From NCBI GenBank assembly GCA_002470185.1, contig DKNG01000033.1:2822-19106 (forward strand): 16,285 nucleotides of DNA. The letters are read 5' to 3'. Each line of letters opens with the position of its first letter. Position 1 is the stretch's first letter. Below are positions 6,753 to 14,190 of this stretch, piece after piece. Source of the stretch: Arcobacter sp. UBA7394 (GTDB lineage: Bacteria > Campylobacterota > Campylobacteria > Campylobacterales > Arcobacteraceae). The translations under genes and the position numbers were made by a program. The notes beneath the pieces are model-generated. The model saw only the letters and a program-made list of their open reading frames with translations, made no database searches and was not told the origin of the DNA.

Positions 6753-9272
6753 TTATTTGTTAAATAGGTTTTGACCTAATGATTTATATGTTTCATATAA
6801 TGTAATCATTTTTTTAGCCCATTTAATTCTAGAACCGTCAACTAATCTATTATTGAAAAGAATTACTTCTTTCCCTTCTTTTTTAGCTTCTTCGTATTGA
6901 ACTATCATTTGCTCATAATCTTCAACTTCTGATTGTTTAGGAGTAAAGATATCATTGATATATTCAATCTGAACTGGATGGATTAATGACTTACCATCAA
7001 ATCCTAAGTTAAATGCATCTTTTGTTGAATCTTCACAAGCAAACTCATCAAGAACATCAAAATGTGGACCATCAATCACAGTTTTTCCATAAGCTTTAGA
7101 AGCTAATGCAATTTGTGAAAGGTAATTAAACATAGCTTTACTACCTTTTTTGATATCAATTTGAAGTCTATTTGCAAGTTTATTAGAACCAACAACTACA
7201 ACTTCAACTCTATCAGATGCTGCACAAATTTCTTGGATATTTAATACAGATAATGGTGTTTCAATCATAATCATTAAAGTTAATTCAGGATTAACCTCAT
7301 CAATTAATTTAACTGCTTCTAAAACATCATCTTTTGATTCAATTTTAGAGAATAATAAACCATCAACTTCAATCTCTTTAACTAATTCTAAATCTTTTGC
7401 TAAATCTTCGCTTCCTAAGTTATTAATTCTTAGTAATCTTTCAGACTCACCAAATTTAGAACCATCTTCTTTATATACTTCTCTAATTGTATCTCTAGCA
7501 GCTTCTCTTTGCTCACCTAAAATTGCTTCAAGATCAAAAATTACAGAATCAGCTAATACAGTTTTTGCTTTTTGAACATTGTGTTTATTGTACGAAGGTA
7601 CAAATAACATTGATCTTCTAGCTTTGTATTCAATAAGTTCTTCCCCAGTCTCTTCTGCATGATATACATCATGTAAGTTTTTAACTAGTTGTTTTCTTAA
7701 AACTTTTCCATTTTTTGTTCTTGGGTAATCAGTCATACCAAAGATTGTTTTAGGTGCTTTATATTTTGCTAAATTATCTTGAGCAAATTTTAATACTACT
7801 GCTTCTTCATCTTCACTTAATTCAGTATGTCCAATTACAGCAATAGCAACGATTGTTTTATCTTTTTCAATATCTAAACCAAAAGCAACACAATCAGCAA
7901 CTAAATCATGAGTTTTTACAACTCTTTCTATTTCATGTGGAGATACTCTAAATCCGAATGTATTAATGATGTCATCTTTTCTACCAACGAACCAGATATA
8001 ACCATCTTTATCTTTTTTAGCATAATCACCTGTAAAGAAGTAACCATTATGTCTAGCTTTTCTAGTTTCTTCTTCTAATTGCCAGTACTCTAAGAATAAG
8101 CCTGGATCATCTTCACCAATACAAATCATACCTTCTTCTTCAAGAGCCACTTCTTCTAAAGTATTTGGATCAAGTAGTTTTACAGTATGTCCTGGTTGTA
8201 CGAATCCAGCAGATCCTGGTCTAATTGGATTATTTTTTGAGTGAGAAATGTAATAAGAACATTCACTCATTCCAATAGCTTCAAAAATATCTTGTTTGAA
8301 TCTATCTCTCCATAATCCAATCATTTCATCAGATAAATGCTCACCAGCAGACATACAATATCTTAGGCTTGGACAATCTTTTGATGTGAACTCAGTCTTT
8401 TGGATGATTTGTCTATAAATAGTAGGTACTCCAATAAAGATAGTACACTTATGCTTTTTAATTAAATCAACCCATGTTCCTGCATCGTTACCACCTTCAT
8501 AAGCAATAACTGTATGACCATTATATAATGGATCCATAAGTGCAGAACCTAATACATAAGTCCAGTTGAATTTTCCAGAGTGCATGATTCTATCATCCTC
8601 TTTGAAGTCAAACCAGTACTCAGTTGCAGGAGTTCTTCCTACTAATGATCTATGAGAGTGTAAAACACCCTTTGGATAACCAGTAGTTCCAGATGTATAT
8701 ACTAAATATGCTGGCTCACCTGATTTTGAATTATAGTGATTAGGTGTAGTATCTGTTTTCTCTAAAATTTCAGAGAAAGAGTATACGTTCATTCCTTTTG
8801 GAATATTTAACCCATCAGTTGAATCAATACCTGCAACAATGATAGTTTTTAAGTTATCAAGATTTTCAAGGTATGGAAGCAAGTTATCATACATCGTTGC
8901 AGATAATACAATAGCACTTGCTTGTGAATCTTCAGCTAAGTATTTAACTTCAGAACCAGATAATAAAGTTGAAGTAGGTACCGCAATAATACCTGCTTTA
9001 ATAGCTCCAAAGAATGAAATAGGATATGCTAGTGAGTTTTTTAAACATACTAATACTCTATCTCTAGCTTCAAAACCTAAACCAGTTAAGAAGTTACAGA
9101 TTTGATCTGATTTAGTAGCTAAATCTTTATATGATATTTCATCTGTACCTAACTTATCATCTTCAATAATCATTGCAGTGCTATTTTCTTTTTTAGTACC
9201 TACATGTTTAGATGTACAAGCAACACCAATATTTAAGTATTCAGGTACTTCAATTTTTACAGTTGAACTCAT
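6753..9272 (-). CDS. Acyl-CoA ligase fused to a CitE-like lyase domain
   Basis: This 839-residue two-enzyme fusion begins with an AMP-forming acyl-CoA synthetase (about 1-535), near the benzoate-CoA ligase type: P-loop YTSGTTGYPKG at 192-202, EAIGMSECSY at 331-340, TGD at 414-416, GRKDDIINTFGFRVSPHEIE at 430-449, and the catalytic Lys K523 in YPRTKNGKVLRK. A short linker leads to a CitE/HpcH barrel (about 550-839): RSMLFVPS, IFDLEAILGE, LLRINNL, FSKIES, MIETP (E671), VVVGSNKLANRL, and GFDGKSLIHPVQIE at 757-770. Two usually acidic positions differ: DLED reads DLEA (A583), and the metal-ligand Asp of G-x-(N/E)-D-L is Lys698. The ligase half probably activates a C4/C5 dicarboxylate such as mesaconate or citramalate; the lyase half may cleave the product or may be non-catalytic. 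AAGGAG lies 7 bases before the ATG. The gene is 14 bases after the first lyase gene and 10 before the hydratase. Confidence 0.88.
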   Translation of the reverse strand: MSSTVKIEVPEYLNIGVACTSKHVGTKKENSTAMIIEDDKLGTDEISYKDLATKSDQICNFLTGLGFEARDRVLVCLKNSLAYPISFFGAIKAGIIAVPTSTLLSGSEVKYLAEDSQASAIVLSATMYDNLLPYLENLDNLKTIIVAGIDSTDGLNIPKGMNVYSFSEILEKTDTTPNHYNSKSGEPAYLVYTSGTTGYPKGVLHSHRSLVGRTPATEYWFDFKEDDRIMHSGKFNWTYVLGSALMDPLYNGHTVIAYEGGNDAGTWVDLIKKHKCTIFIGVPTIYRQIIQKTEFTSKDCPSLRYCMSAGEHLSDEMIGLWRDRFKQDIFEAIGMSECSYYISHSKNNPIRPGSAGFVQPGHTVKLLDPNTLEEVALEEEGMICIGEDDPGLFLEYWQLEEETRKARHNGYFFTGDYAKKDKDGYIWFVGRKDDIINTFGFRVSPHEIERVVKTHDLVADCVAFGLDIEKDKTIVAIAVIGHTELSEDEEAVVLKFAQDNLAKYKAPKTIFGMTDYPRTKNGKVLRKQLVKNLHDVYHAEETGEELIEYKARRSMLFVPSYNKHNVQKAKTVLADSVIFDLEAILGEQREAARDTIREVYKEDGSKFGESERLLRINNLGSEDLAKDLELVKEIEVDGLLFSKIESKDDVLEAVKLIDEVNPELTLMIMIETPLSVLNIQEICAASDRVEVVVVGSNKLANRLQIDIKKGSKAMFNYLSQIALASKAYGKTVIDGPHFDVLDEFACEDSTKDAFNLGFDGKSLIHPVQIEYINDIFTPKQSEVEDYEQMIVQYEEAKKEGKEVILFNNRLVDGSRIKWAKKMITLYETYKSLGQNLFNK

Positions 9273-9286
9273 CGTATAACTCCTTA

Positions 9287-10417
9287 TTAAATTTGACCGT
9301 ATGGCCAGTTTTCTTTAAATGTATGAATAGGCATTCTATTTAATACAGATAATGCGAAGATCTCATCTTCTTTTGCTAATGATCTTAAAGCATAAGCTCT
9401 TAAGATGTTTTGTAAAGATTTACCAAACATTGGTGGATCTAACATTTCACCTTTATATCTAATAGCACCAGATAATAATGCATCAGCTTTAATAGCCTCT
9501 TTTAAAATCTCTACATCTTTTGCAATCTCTTTTGGAGATGGTGTAAATGCAACTTTACATACATTAATATGGTTTGGAGTAATTACTTGTTTCCCAGTAA
9601 GACCCATAGCATTTTCTCTTTTAGCATGTGCATAAACATGTCTAGATGCTTCATCACCATGTAAATCTAACCATCTTCTAATGTCTTTTTTCTCAACACA
9701 GTGATCAGGTAATGAATGTGGTGTTAATAATACTTCAACTCCACCGATAACACCTTTACCTTTAATTCTAGCTTCCATAGTTAAAATGTTAAAGAATGTT
9801 TCTAACTCATCAATCCAACCCTCAGGTGTGATTTTGTATGCCATTGCTTTAGAGAAGTCATGGATACCAAATACAACGTGTTTAACAGTTGAATGTTCCA
9901 TTAATCTATCAGCAATTTGAAGAGACTTTGGATGCTCAATAATTGGTTGAATTGTTAAATTACTACCAATAGATACTAACCAAGAAGATAAATCTCTGAT
10001 TTCAGCTGAACCATATACTTCACCAGCTTTTGCTAAAACAATTACATCAATGTATTTGTGAATTTGCTTTAACATTTTTAAATCTTCTTCATACTCTTCA
10101 GTTCTGAATGGATTAATTCTTACAGCTATTTGGAAATTTCTTTCAGGGAACTTTGGAAGTTCTTGAATTAATAATTCTCTTGACATAGCTTTTTGTCTAC
10201 AACCATCTTCTAAATCAAATAGTACAGTGTGTGCTTTTGTTTTATAAGCATGTTTTTGTAATCTTAATTTAGCTTGTTCCATACTTTCGTATGTTCCATC
10301 TAATGGGTTGAATTTAATTGGCGGGTAGTAAATTTGTATACCTGGCCAGTGTCCACCAAGAACTGGTGTTAAGTCATCATTTGCCGTTAATTTTGATAAA
10401 TCTATTGCAGAAGTCAT
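9287..10417 (-). CDS. HpcH/HpaI aldolase/citrate lyase family protein, first gene of the operon
   Basis: This 376-residue CitE-superfamily lyase keeps the active-site set: DLEDG at 68-72, RIN at 100-102, the metal ligand E161 in PIIEHPKS and the metal ligand D187 in VFGIHDFSKAM. It is longer than a plain CitE (about 290) owing to an N-terminal extension (GGHWPGIQIYYPPIKFNP) and a C-terminal part (about 290-376) ending MPIHTFKENWPYGQI. An upstream in-frame ATG at 10432 would add five residues (MKGKK), but AAAGG falls inside that stretch, 7 bases before the ATG at 10417, and no ribosome site precedes 10432, so 10417 is preferred. By context it should act on a CoA ester such as citramalyl-CoA or malyl-CoA, as lyase or possibly thioesterase. 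The exact substrate cannot be read from sequence. Confidence 0.85.
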   Translation of the reverse strand: MTSAIDLSKLTANDDLTPVLGGHWPGIQIYYPPIKFNPLDGTYESMEQAKLRLQKHAYKTKAHTVLFDLEDGCRQKAMSRELLIQELPKFPERNFQIAVRINPFRTEEYEEDLKMLKQIHKYIDVIVLAKAGEVYGSAEIRDLSSWLVSIGSNLTIQPIIEHPKSLQIADRLMEHSTVKHVVFGIHDFSKAMAYKITPEGWIDELETFFNILTMEARIKGKGVIGGVEVLLTPHSLPDHCVEKKDIRRWLDLHGDEASRHVYAHAKRENAMGLTGKQVITPNHINVCKVAFTPSPKEIAKDVEILKEAIKADALLSGAIRYKGEMLDPPMFGKSLQNILRAYALRSLAKEDEIFALSVLNRMPIHTFKENWPYGQI

Positions 10418-10774
10418 CTTCTTACCTTTCATTTATTGTTTATTGCGATTATGTGCTTCCTGTTTTTAATTAGACACTACATTGTAGCGATTTTTAAAAA
10501 CGAACGAGAAAGTTATACAGCATTTAAAATGAATTGTTTTCATGCAATTTAAAATAGGAAATATATTTAAGTTTAAATTTAAAAAGTCTATAAATAGCCC
10601 ATAAAATAGGGATTTAAAACTTAAATAGCTAGGAAAATATGGTAAAAATCGCGTAGTTTATTTGAAAAATTAAGCATTGAAATTTTACAAATTTTACAAA
10701 TTTTCAAATTCTTTTTGTTTTTTTATGATTTTTTTTCTTTTCAAAGGAAAATAAAGTGAGATATTTTATTGTGG
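10418..10774 (-). promoter_or_regulatory. Regulatory gap upstream of the CoA-ester operon
   Basis: This very AT-rich stretch has no credible gene. On the minus strand TACAAT (10486-10481) is a possible -10 about 64 bases before the operon start; no convincing -35 accompanies it. An 11-base palindrome, CTACATTGTAG at 10477-10487, overlaps that -10 and could be an operator. A 9-base direct repeat lies further upstream. The promoter call is weak; the absence of coding sequence is firmer. Confidence 0.35.
10680..10706. repeat. Three tandem 9-bp repeats
   Basis: AAATTTTAC occurs at 10680-10688 and again at 10689-10697, followed by the imperfect copy AAATTTTCA at 10698-10706. It lies about 260 bases upstream of the operon start. 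It may be a regulator-binding array or simple AT-rich slippage sequence. Confidence 0.6.
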
Positions 10775-10812
10775 AATTTCAGGTGAAAAAAACATGTTTT
10801 TCACCTGAAATT
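10775..10812. terminator. Perfect 16-bp inverted repeat downstream of bioD
   Basis: AATTTCAGGTGAAAAA at 10775-10790 pairs perfectly with 10797-10812 around the 6-base loop AACATG. It starts 14 bases after the bioD stop, where a terminator is expected. Neither strand has a T-run directly after the full stem (the T's are inside it), so it is an imperfect match to a rho-independent terminator and could instead be a protein-binding site or an mRNA-stabilising hairpin. Confidence 0.5.
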
Positions 10813-10826
10813 TATATAAAAAGCTT

Positions 10827-11459
10827 TTATATATTATGTAGATAATTCAATTTATCAAAATACTCTTCTAAAAAAGGAAGAGATACTTCTTCAAAAGAGT
10901 CTTTATCTTCATATAGGTTAATATAGAACTCATAATCTATATTTCTATTTTTTAAAGCTTCTATTGAAAGTAAAGTATCATTAATACTTCCAAGTTTAGA
11001 TGGAGTAATTAAAATAGCTTGTGTTTGGAACTCTTTTATTAAATCAATAATAAATAGATCTTTTTCAAGTGGAACCATAAGTCCACCTGCACCTTCAATA
11101 ATTAGAACATCACATAAAGATGATAAGTACTCTTTTTTTTCTTTTAGTACTTCTATATCTATATATGTATTACCTTTTGATACATAAGGTGCTGCTGGTA
11201 ATTTAAATTGATAAGGAACTACATCATTTATATGTGCAGTAAAATCTGGATTTAACTCTTTTGTTATTTCTAACATTTTATTACCATCTAAGGGTAAGTC
11301 AATAACACCCGTTTCACAGGGTTTAAAGTACCCAACCTTTAGTCCTAGTTTTGCAAAATGTCTCAAAAACTTTTCACTAGCATAGGTTTTTCCAACGTCT
11401 GTATTGGTTGCTGTTATAAACAATGATTTGTTTTTATAATAATCTTTTTCTTTTAGCAT
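10827..11459 (-). CDS. bioD: Dethiobiotin synthetase
   Basis: This 210-residue P-loop ATPase has the BioD signatures in order: FITATNTDVGKT (14-25, nucleotide loop), YFKPCETG (44-51, catalytic Lys and substrate loop) and IIEGAGGLMVPL (120-131). The family carboxylates 7,8-diaminopelargonate with ATP to close the ureido ring, the penultimate step of biotin synthesis, in the cytoplasm. Length is normal (about 220). It stands alone here, with no other bio genes in the window. It is transcribed divergently from clpS across a 72-bp gap; its ribosome site is weak (A-rich, AAAGAAAT). A hairpin follows the stop. Biotin would serve any biotin-dependent carboxylase for propionyl-CoA or pyruvate, but no such gene is present here. 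Confidence 0.95.
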   Translation of the reverse strand: MLKEKDYYKNKSLFITATNTDVGKTYASEKFLRHFAKLGLKVGYFKPCETGVIDLPLDGNKMLEITKELNPDFTAHINDVVPYQFKLPAAPYVSKGNTYIDIEVLKEKKEYLSSLCDVLIIEGAGGLMVPLEKDLFIIDLIKEFQTQAILITPSKLGSINDTLLSIEALKNRNIDYEFYINLYEDKDSFEEVSLPFLEEYFDKLNYLHNI

Positions 11460-11472
11460 ATAATTTCTTTTT

Positions 11473-11481
11473 TGGTATAAT
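11473..11481 (+). promoter_or_regulatory. Extended -10 promoter of clpS-clpA
   Basis: TGGTATAAT, a perfect extended -10 preceded by a T-rich stretch, sits 50 bases upstream of the clpS start. It lies in the 72-bp gap between the divergent bioD and clpS genes, so the bioD promoter must overlap it. On the minus strand the AT-rich AAGATAATAAAT around 11483-11494 is a possible but weak -10 for bioD. Confidence 0.6.
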
Positions 11482-11531
11482 ATTTATTATCTTAAAAAAT
11501 AAAACGATATTTTATCATAAAAAGGTTTGAT

Positions 11532-11831
11532 GTGGCTAACGAAATAGAAATAGAATTAGAAGATGAATTACATTTAGAAGAGCCAAAAAAATATAAAGTA
11601 TTCTTGTTGAATGATGATTATTCAACAATGGATTTTGTAATAGAAATTTTAATAAAAGTATTTAGAAAAACAGTAGATGAAGCTTCAGCAATTATGCTAA
11701 ATATTCATAATAATGGTAGAGAAGTTTGCGGAGTATTTACTCATGAAATTGCAGCTACAAAAGTATCTCAAGTAAAAACTATGGCAAGAGAACAAGGCTT
11801 TCCTTTGAAAGCTGTTATGGAAGAAGAATAA
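11532..11831 (+). CDS. clpS: ClpS, ATP-dependent Clp protease adaptor
   Basis: This 99-residue cytoplasmic adaptor has an acidic N-terminal tail (IEIELEDELHLEEP), then the ClpS core KVFLLNDDYSTMDFVIEIL, with the ND and substrate-pocket region, followed by HNNGREVCGVFTHEIAATKV. Family members recognise N-terminal Leu, Phe, Trp or Tyr and deliver those proteins to ClpA. The start is GTG at 11532 with AAAGG 6 bases upstream; the overlapping ATG at 11530 is in another frame and stops after five codons. Only four bases separate its stop from the clpA start, so the two genes are co-transcribed and probably translationally coupled. Confidence 0.96.
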   Translation: MANEIEIELEDELHLEEPKKYKVFLLNDDYSTMDFVIEILIKVFRKTVDEASAIMLNIHNNGREVCGVFTHEIAATKVSQVKTMAREQGFPLKAVMEEE

Positions 11832-11835
11832 GATT

Positions 11836-14049
11836 ATGATTAGTAAAGAATTAAGAAACATTTTTTCACAAGCAGTGGGTTATGCAAAAAGCAGTAACCA
11901 TGAATATTTGACTTTAGAGCATATATTCTTAATGTTAATTCATGATGAATCAATTGAAAATTTATTTGTGGATTTAGGTGTAGATTCAAATAAGTTATTT
12001 GATGATACAAAAAAATATATTGAAGAAAATACTCCTGTTTTACCAGAAGGTGTTGAAGATGAGCCTTTAGAGACTGTATCTTTAACTTCAACAATTGAAT
12101 ATATGGTAGCACATACTCAAACAAGTGGTAAAACTAATGCAAGTGTAGAAGATATGTTTGTTGCTATATTAAAAGATGAAAAATCTTATGCTACATATCT
12201 TATTCACGCTTTAGGTATTGAAAGAGTTGATATCTTAGAAGAATTCTCTCATAATGAACCAGTAGAAAGTGAAGATGAAACAGAAGAGAAAAACAATAAA
12301 GTTTTAGATAAAAATTCTACTGAATTAGTAGCTCTTGCACAAAAGGGTGAAATAGATCCTGTAATTGGACGTGAAAGAGAAATTTCAAGAGTTATTGAAG
12401 TATTATCTAGAAGAAAAAAGAATAATCCAATTTTAGTAGGGGAACCAGGTGTTGGTAAAACTGCTATTGCTGAAGGTTTAGCTTTAGAAATTGCTCAAGA
12501 GAAAGTTCCTGAGTTTTTATATGATGCTAAGGTATTTTCACTGGATATGGGATCTATGATTGCTGGTACTAAATATAGAGGAGATTTTGAAAAGAAATTA
12601 AAATCTTTATTACAAGAAGTAATCAAAGTTCCTAATGCAATTTTATTTATTGATGAAATTCATACTATTGTTGGTGCTGGAAGTGTTGGAGGATCTGCTA
12701 TGGATGCTTCAAATATTTTAAAACCAATGTTAGCAAATGGTAAGCTAAGATGTATAGGTGCTACTACATTTGCTGAGTTTAGAAATGATTTCTCAAAAGA
12801 TAAAGCATTATCTAGAAGATTTGCTAAAGTTGATATTGAAGAACCTTCTGTTGAAGACTCTATTACTATTTTAAATGGATTAAAATCTAAATATGAAGAG
12901 TTCCATGGAGTTGAATACTCAAATGATGCAATTGAGAGTGCTGTTGAATTAAGTAAGAAATATATCACTGATAGATTCTTACCTGATTGTGCTATTGATG
13001 TTATTGATGAGGTTGGGGCTTCTAAGAAAATTAACTTAGCAACTGAACTTAAAACAAAAACAAAAAAGAATATTACAGTAACTCAAAATGATATTGAAAT
13101 AACAGTTTCAAAAATGGCACATATTCCTGCTCGATCGGCTACTAAATCTGACCTTACTTTATTAAAAGGTTTAGAGAAAAATATGCAAAAAAGAGTATTT
13201 GGACAAGATGATGCTGTTAGTACTATTGCTCAATCAATCAAAAGAAACAAAGCAGGGCTTGGCTTAGATAAAAAACCTATTGGATCTTTTCTTTTCACTG
13301 GACCTACTGGTGTTGGTAAAACAGAAGTTGCAAAAGAGTTATCTCATCAATTAGGTGTACATTTCGAAAGATTTGATATGAGTGAATATATGGAAGCTCA
13401 TACAATTTCAAGATTAATTGGAGCACCTGCTGGTTATGTTGGATTTGAACAAGGTGGATTATTAACAGAAGCAATTAGAAAACATCCTCATACAGTATTA
13501 TTACTTGATGAAATTGAAAAAGCTCATCCTGATTTAATGTCTATTTTACTTCAAGTTATGGATAATGCTGAACTTACAGATAATGCTGGAAACAAAGCTG
13601 ATTTCCAAAATGTAATTTTAATTATGACTTCAAACCTAGGGGCTACTGAAGCTAATGTTATGGGATTTGCTAAAGATGATGGTTTAAATGAAAACAAAGC
13701 TATCAATAAATTCTTTGCACCAGAGTTTAGAAATAGACTTGATAATATTGTTTCATTTGCAGCATTAAGTTTAGATGTAGTAGCTAAAGTTGCTGGTAAA
13801 TTTATTGAAGATTTAGAAGAGCAATTAAGTGATAAAAATATTAAAATCACTATTTCTGCTAAAGCTAAAAAACAATTAGCAACACTTGGATATGACAAAG
13901 CTATGGGAGCTAGACCTCTTAATAGAGTTATATCTGATAAAATTAAAAATATTTTAACAGATGAAATATTATTTGGAAAACTGAAAAAAGGCGGACAAGT
14001 CAAAATCGATTTCAAAGAAGATTTTATCTTCGATTACAAGCCACTTTAA
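11836..14049 (+). CDS. clpA: ClpA, ATPase subunit of the ClpAP protease
   Basis: This 737-residue Hsp100 unfoldase starts with a Clp N-domain (1-145), where ClpS docks. AAA+ module 1 has Walker A GEPGVGKT (202-209) and Walker B ILFIDE (269-274); module 2 has GPTGVGKT (489-496) and VLLLDE (554-559). The ClpB-type middle coiled coil is absent, which identifies ClpA rather than ClpB. MGF at 609-611 occupies the place of the ClpP-binding IGF/IGL loop. The family threads substrates into ClpP; clpP is not in this window. The gene lies directly after clpS. A terminator hairpin overlaps the last codons and the stop. Codon use matches neighbouring genes. Confidence 0.96.
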   Translation: MISKELRNIFSQAVGYAKSSNHEYLTLEHIFLMLIHDESIENLFVDLGVDSNKLFDDTKKYIEENTPVLPEGVEDEPLETVSLTSTIEYMVAHTQTSGKTNASVEDMFVAILKDEKSYATYLIHALGIERVDILEEFSHNEPVESEDETEEKNNKVLDKNSTELVALAQKGEIDPVIGREREISRVIEVLSRRKKNNPILVGEPGVGKTAIAEGLALEIAQEKVPEFLYDAKVFSLDMGSMIAGTKYRGDFEKKLKSLLQEVIKVPNAILFIDEIHTIVGAGSVGGSAMDASNILKPMLANGKLRCIGATTFAEFRNDFSKDKALSRRFAKVDIEEPSVEDSITILNGLKSKYEEFHGVEYSNDAIESAVELSKKYITDRFLPDCAIDVIDEVGASKKINLATELKTKTKKNITVTQNDIEITVSKMAHIPARSATKSDLTLLKGLEKNMQKRVFGQDDAVSTIAQSIKRNKAGLGLDKKPIGSFLFTGPTGVGKTEVAKELSHQLGVHFERFDMSEYMEAHTISRLIGAPAGYVGFEQGGLLTEAIRKHPHTVLLLDEIEKAHPDLMSILLQVMDNAELTDNAGNKADFQNVILIMTSNLGATEANVMGFAKDDGLNENKAINKFFAPEFRNRLDNIVSFAALSLDVVAKVAGKFIEDLEEQLSDKNIKITISAKAKKQLATLGYDKAMGARPLNRVISDKIKNILTDEILFGKLKKGGQVKIDFKEDFIFDYKPL

Positions 14050-14064
14050 AAAGTGGCTTTTTTT
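14038..14064 (+). terminator. Rho-independent terminator of clpS-clpA
   Basis: AAGCCACTT at 14038-14046 pairs with AAGTGGCTT at 14051-14059 around a short A-rich loop, with a T-run continuing to 14064. The 5' arm includes the final Lys-Pro-Leu codons and stop of clpA, so the coding end doubles as a terminator. Confidence 0.85.
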
Positions 14065-14128
14065 ATTGCCTAAATTTATTTAAACTAAAATTCAGAAATG
14101 TTTAATAATACTTTAACAGATTTTATGT

Positions 14129-14150
14129 AATACTTGTAAAAATAAGTATT
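14129..14150. repeat. Small inverted repeat upstream of the flagellin gene
   Basis: AATACTT (14129-14135) and AAGTATT (14144-14150) form a 7-bp stem with an 8-base loop, 41 bases before the flagellin ATG. It may be a regulator site or 5'-leader hairpin. I could not recognise a sigma-28 or sigma-54 promoter in 14066-14190. Confidence 0.4.
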
Positions 14151-14190
14151 TTCTACAAAGGGTCGCATAAAATTTTTAAAGGAGTTTGCT

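Noticed and set aside
9405..9635. 76-codon plus-strand open frame inside the first lyase gene
   Set aside because: Antisense to a conserved catalytic domain, no ribosome site and no homology signal.
10430..10432. ATG as start of the first lyase gene
   Set aside because: The AAAGG ribosome site lies downstream of it and is correctly spaced for the ATG at 10417.
10572..10583. 12-bp palindrome TTTAAATTTAAA
   Set aside because: Expected by chance in a gap made almost only of A and T.
10433..10826. CRISPR array, small RNA or mobile-element end in the gap
   Set aside because: No spaced repeats, no transposase remnants and no terminal repeats; the 9-bp repeats are directly adjacent.
12660..12968. 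102-codon open frame antisense to clpA
   Set aside because: Low-complexity translation opposite the first AAA+ module; an overlap artefact.
13551..14015. 154-codon open frame antisense to clpA
   Set aside because: It is the mirror of a strongly conserved AAA+ coding region, with no ribosome site and no recognisable family.
14066..14190. Sigma-28 or sigma-54 promoter for the flagellin
   Set aside because: No good CGATWT -10 with TAAA-type -35, and no GG-N10-GC pair; the TTTGCT before the ATG is just ribosome-site spacing.
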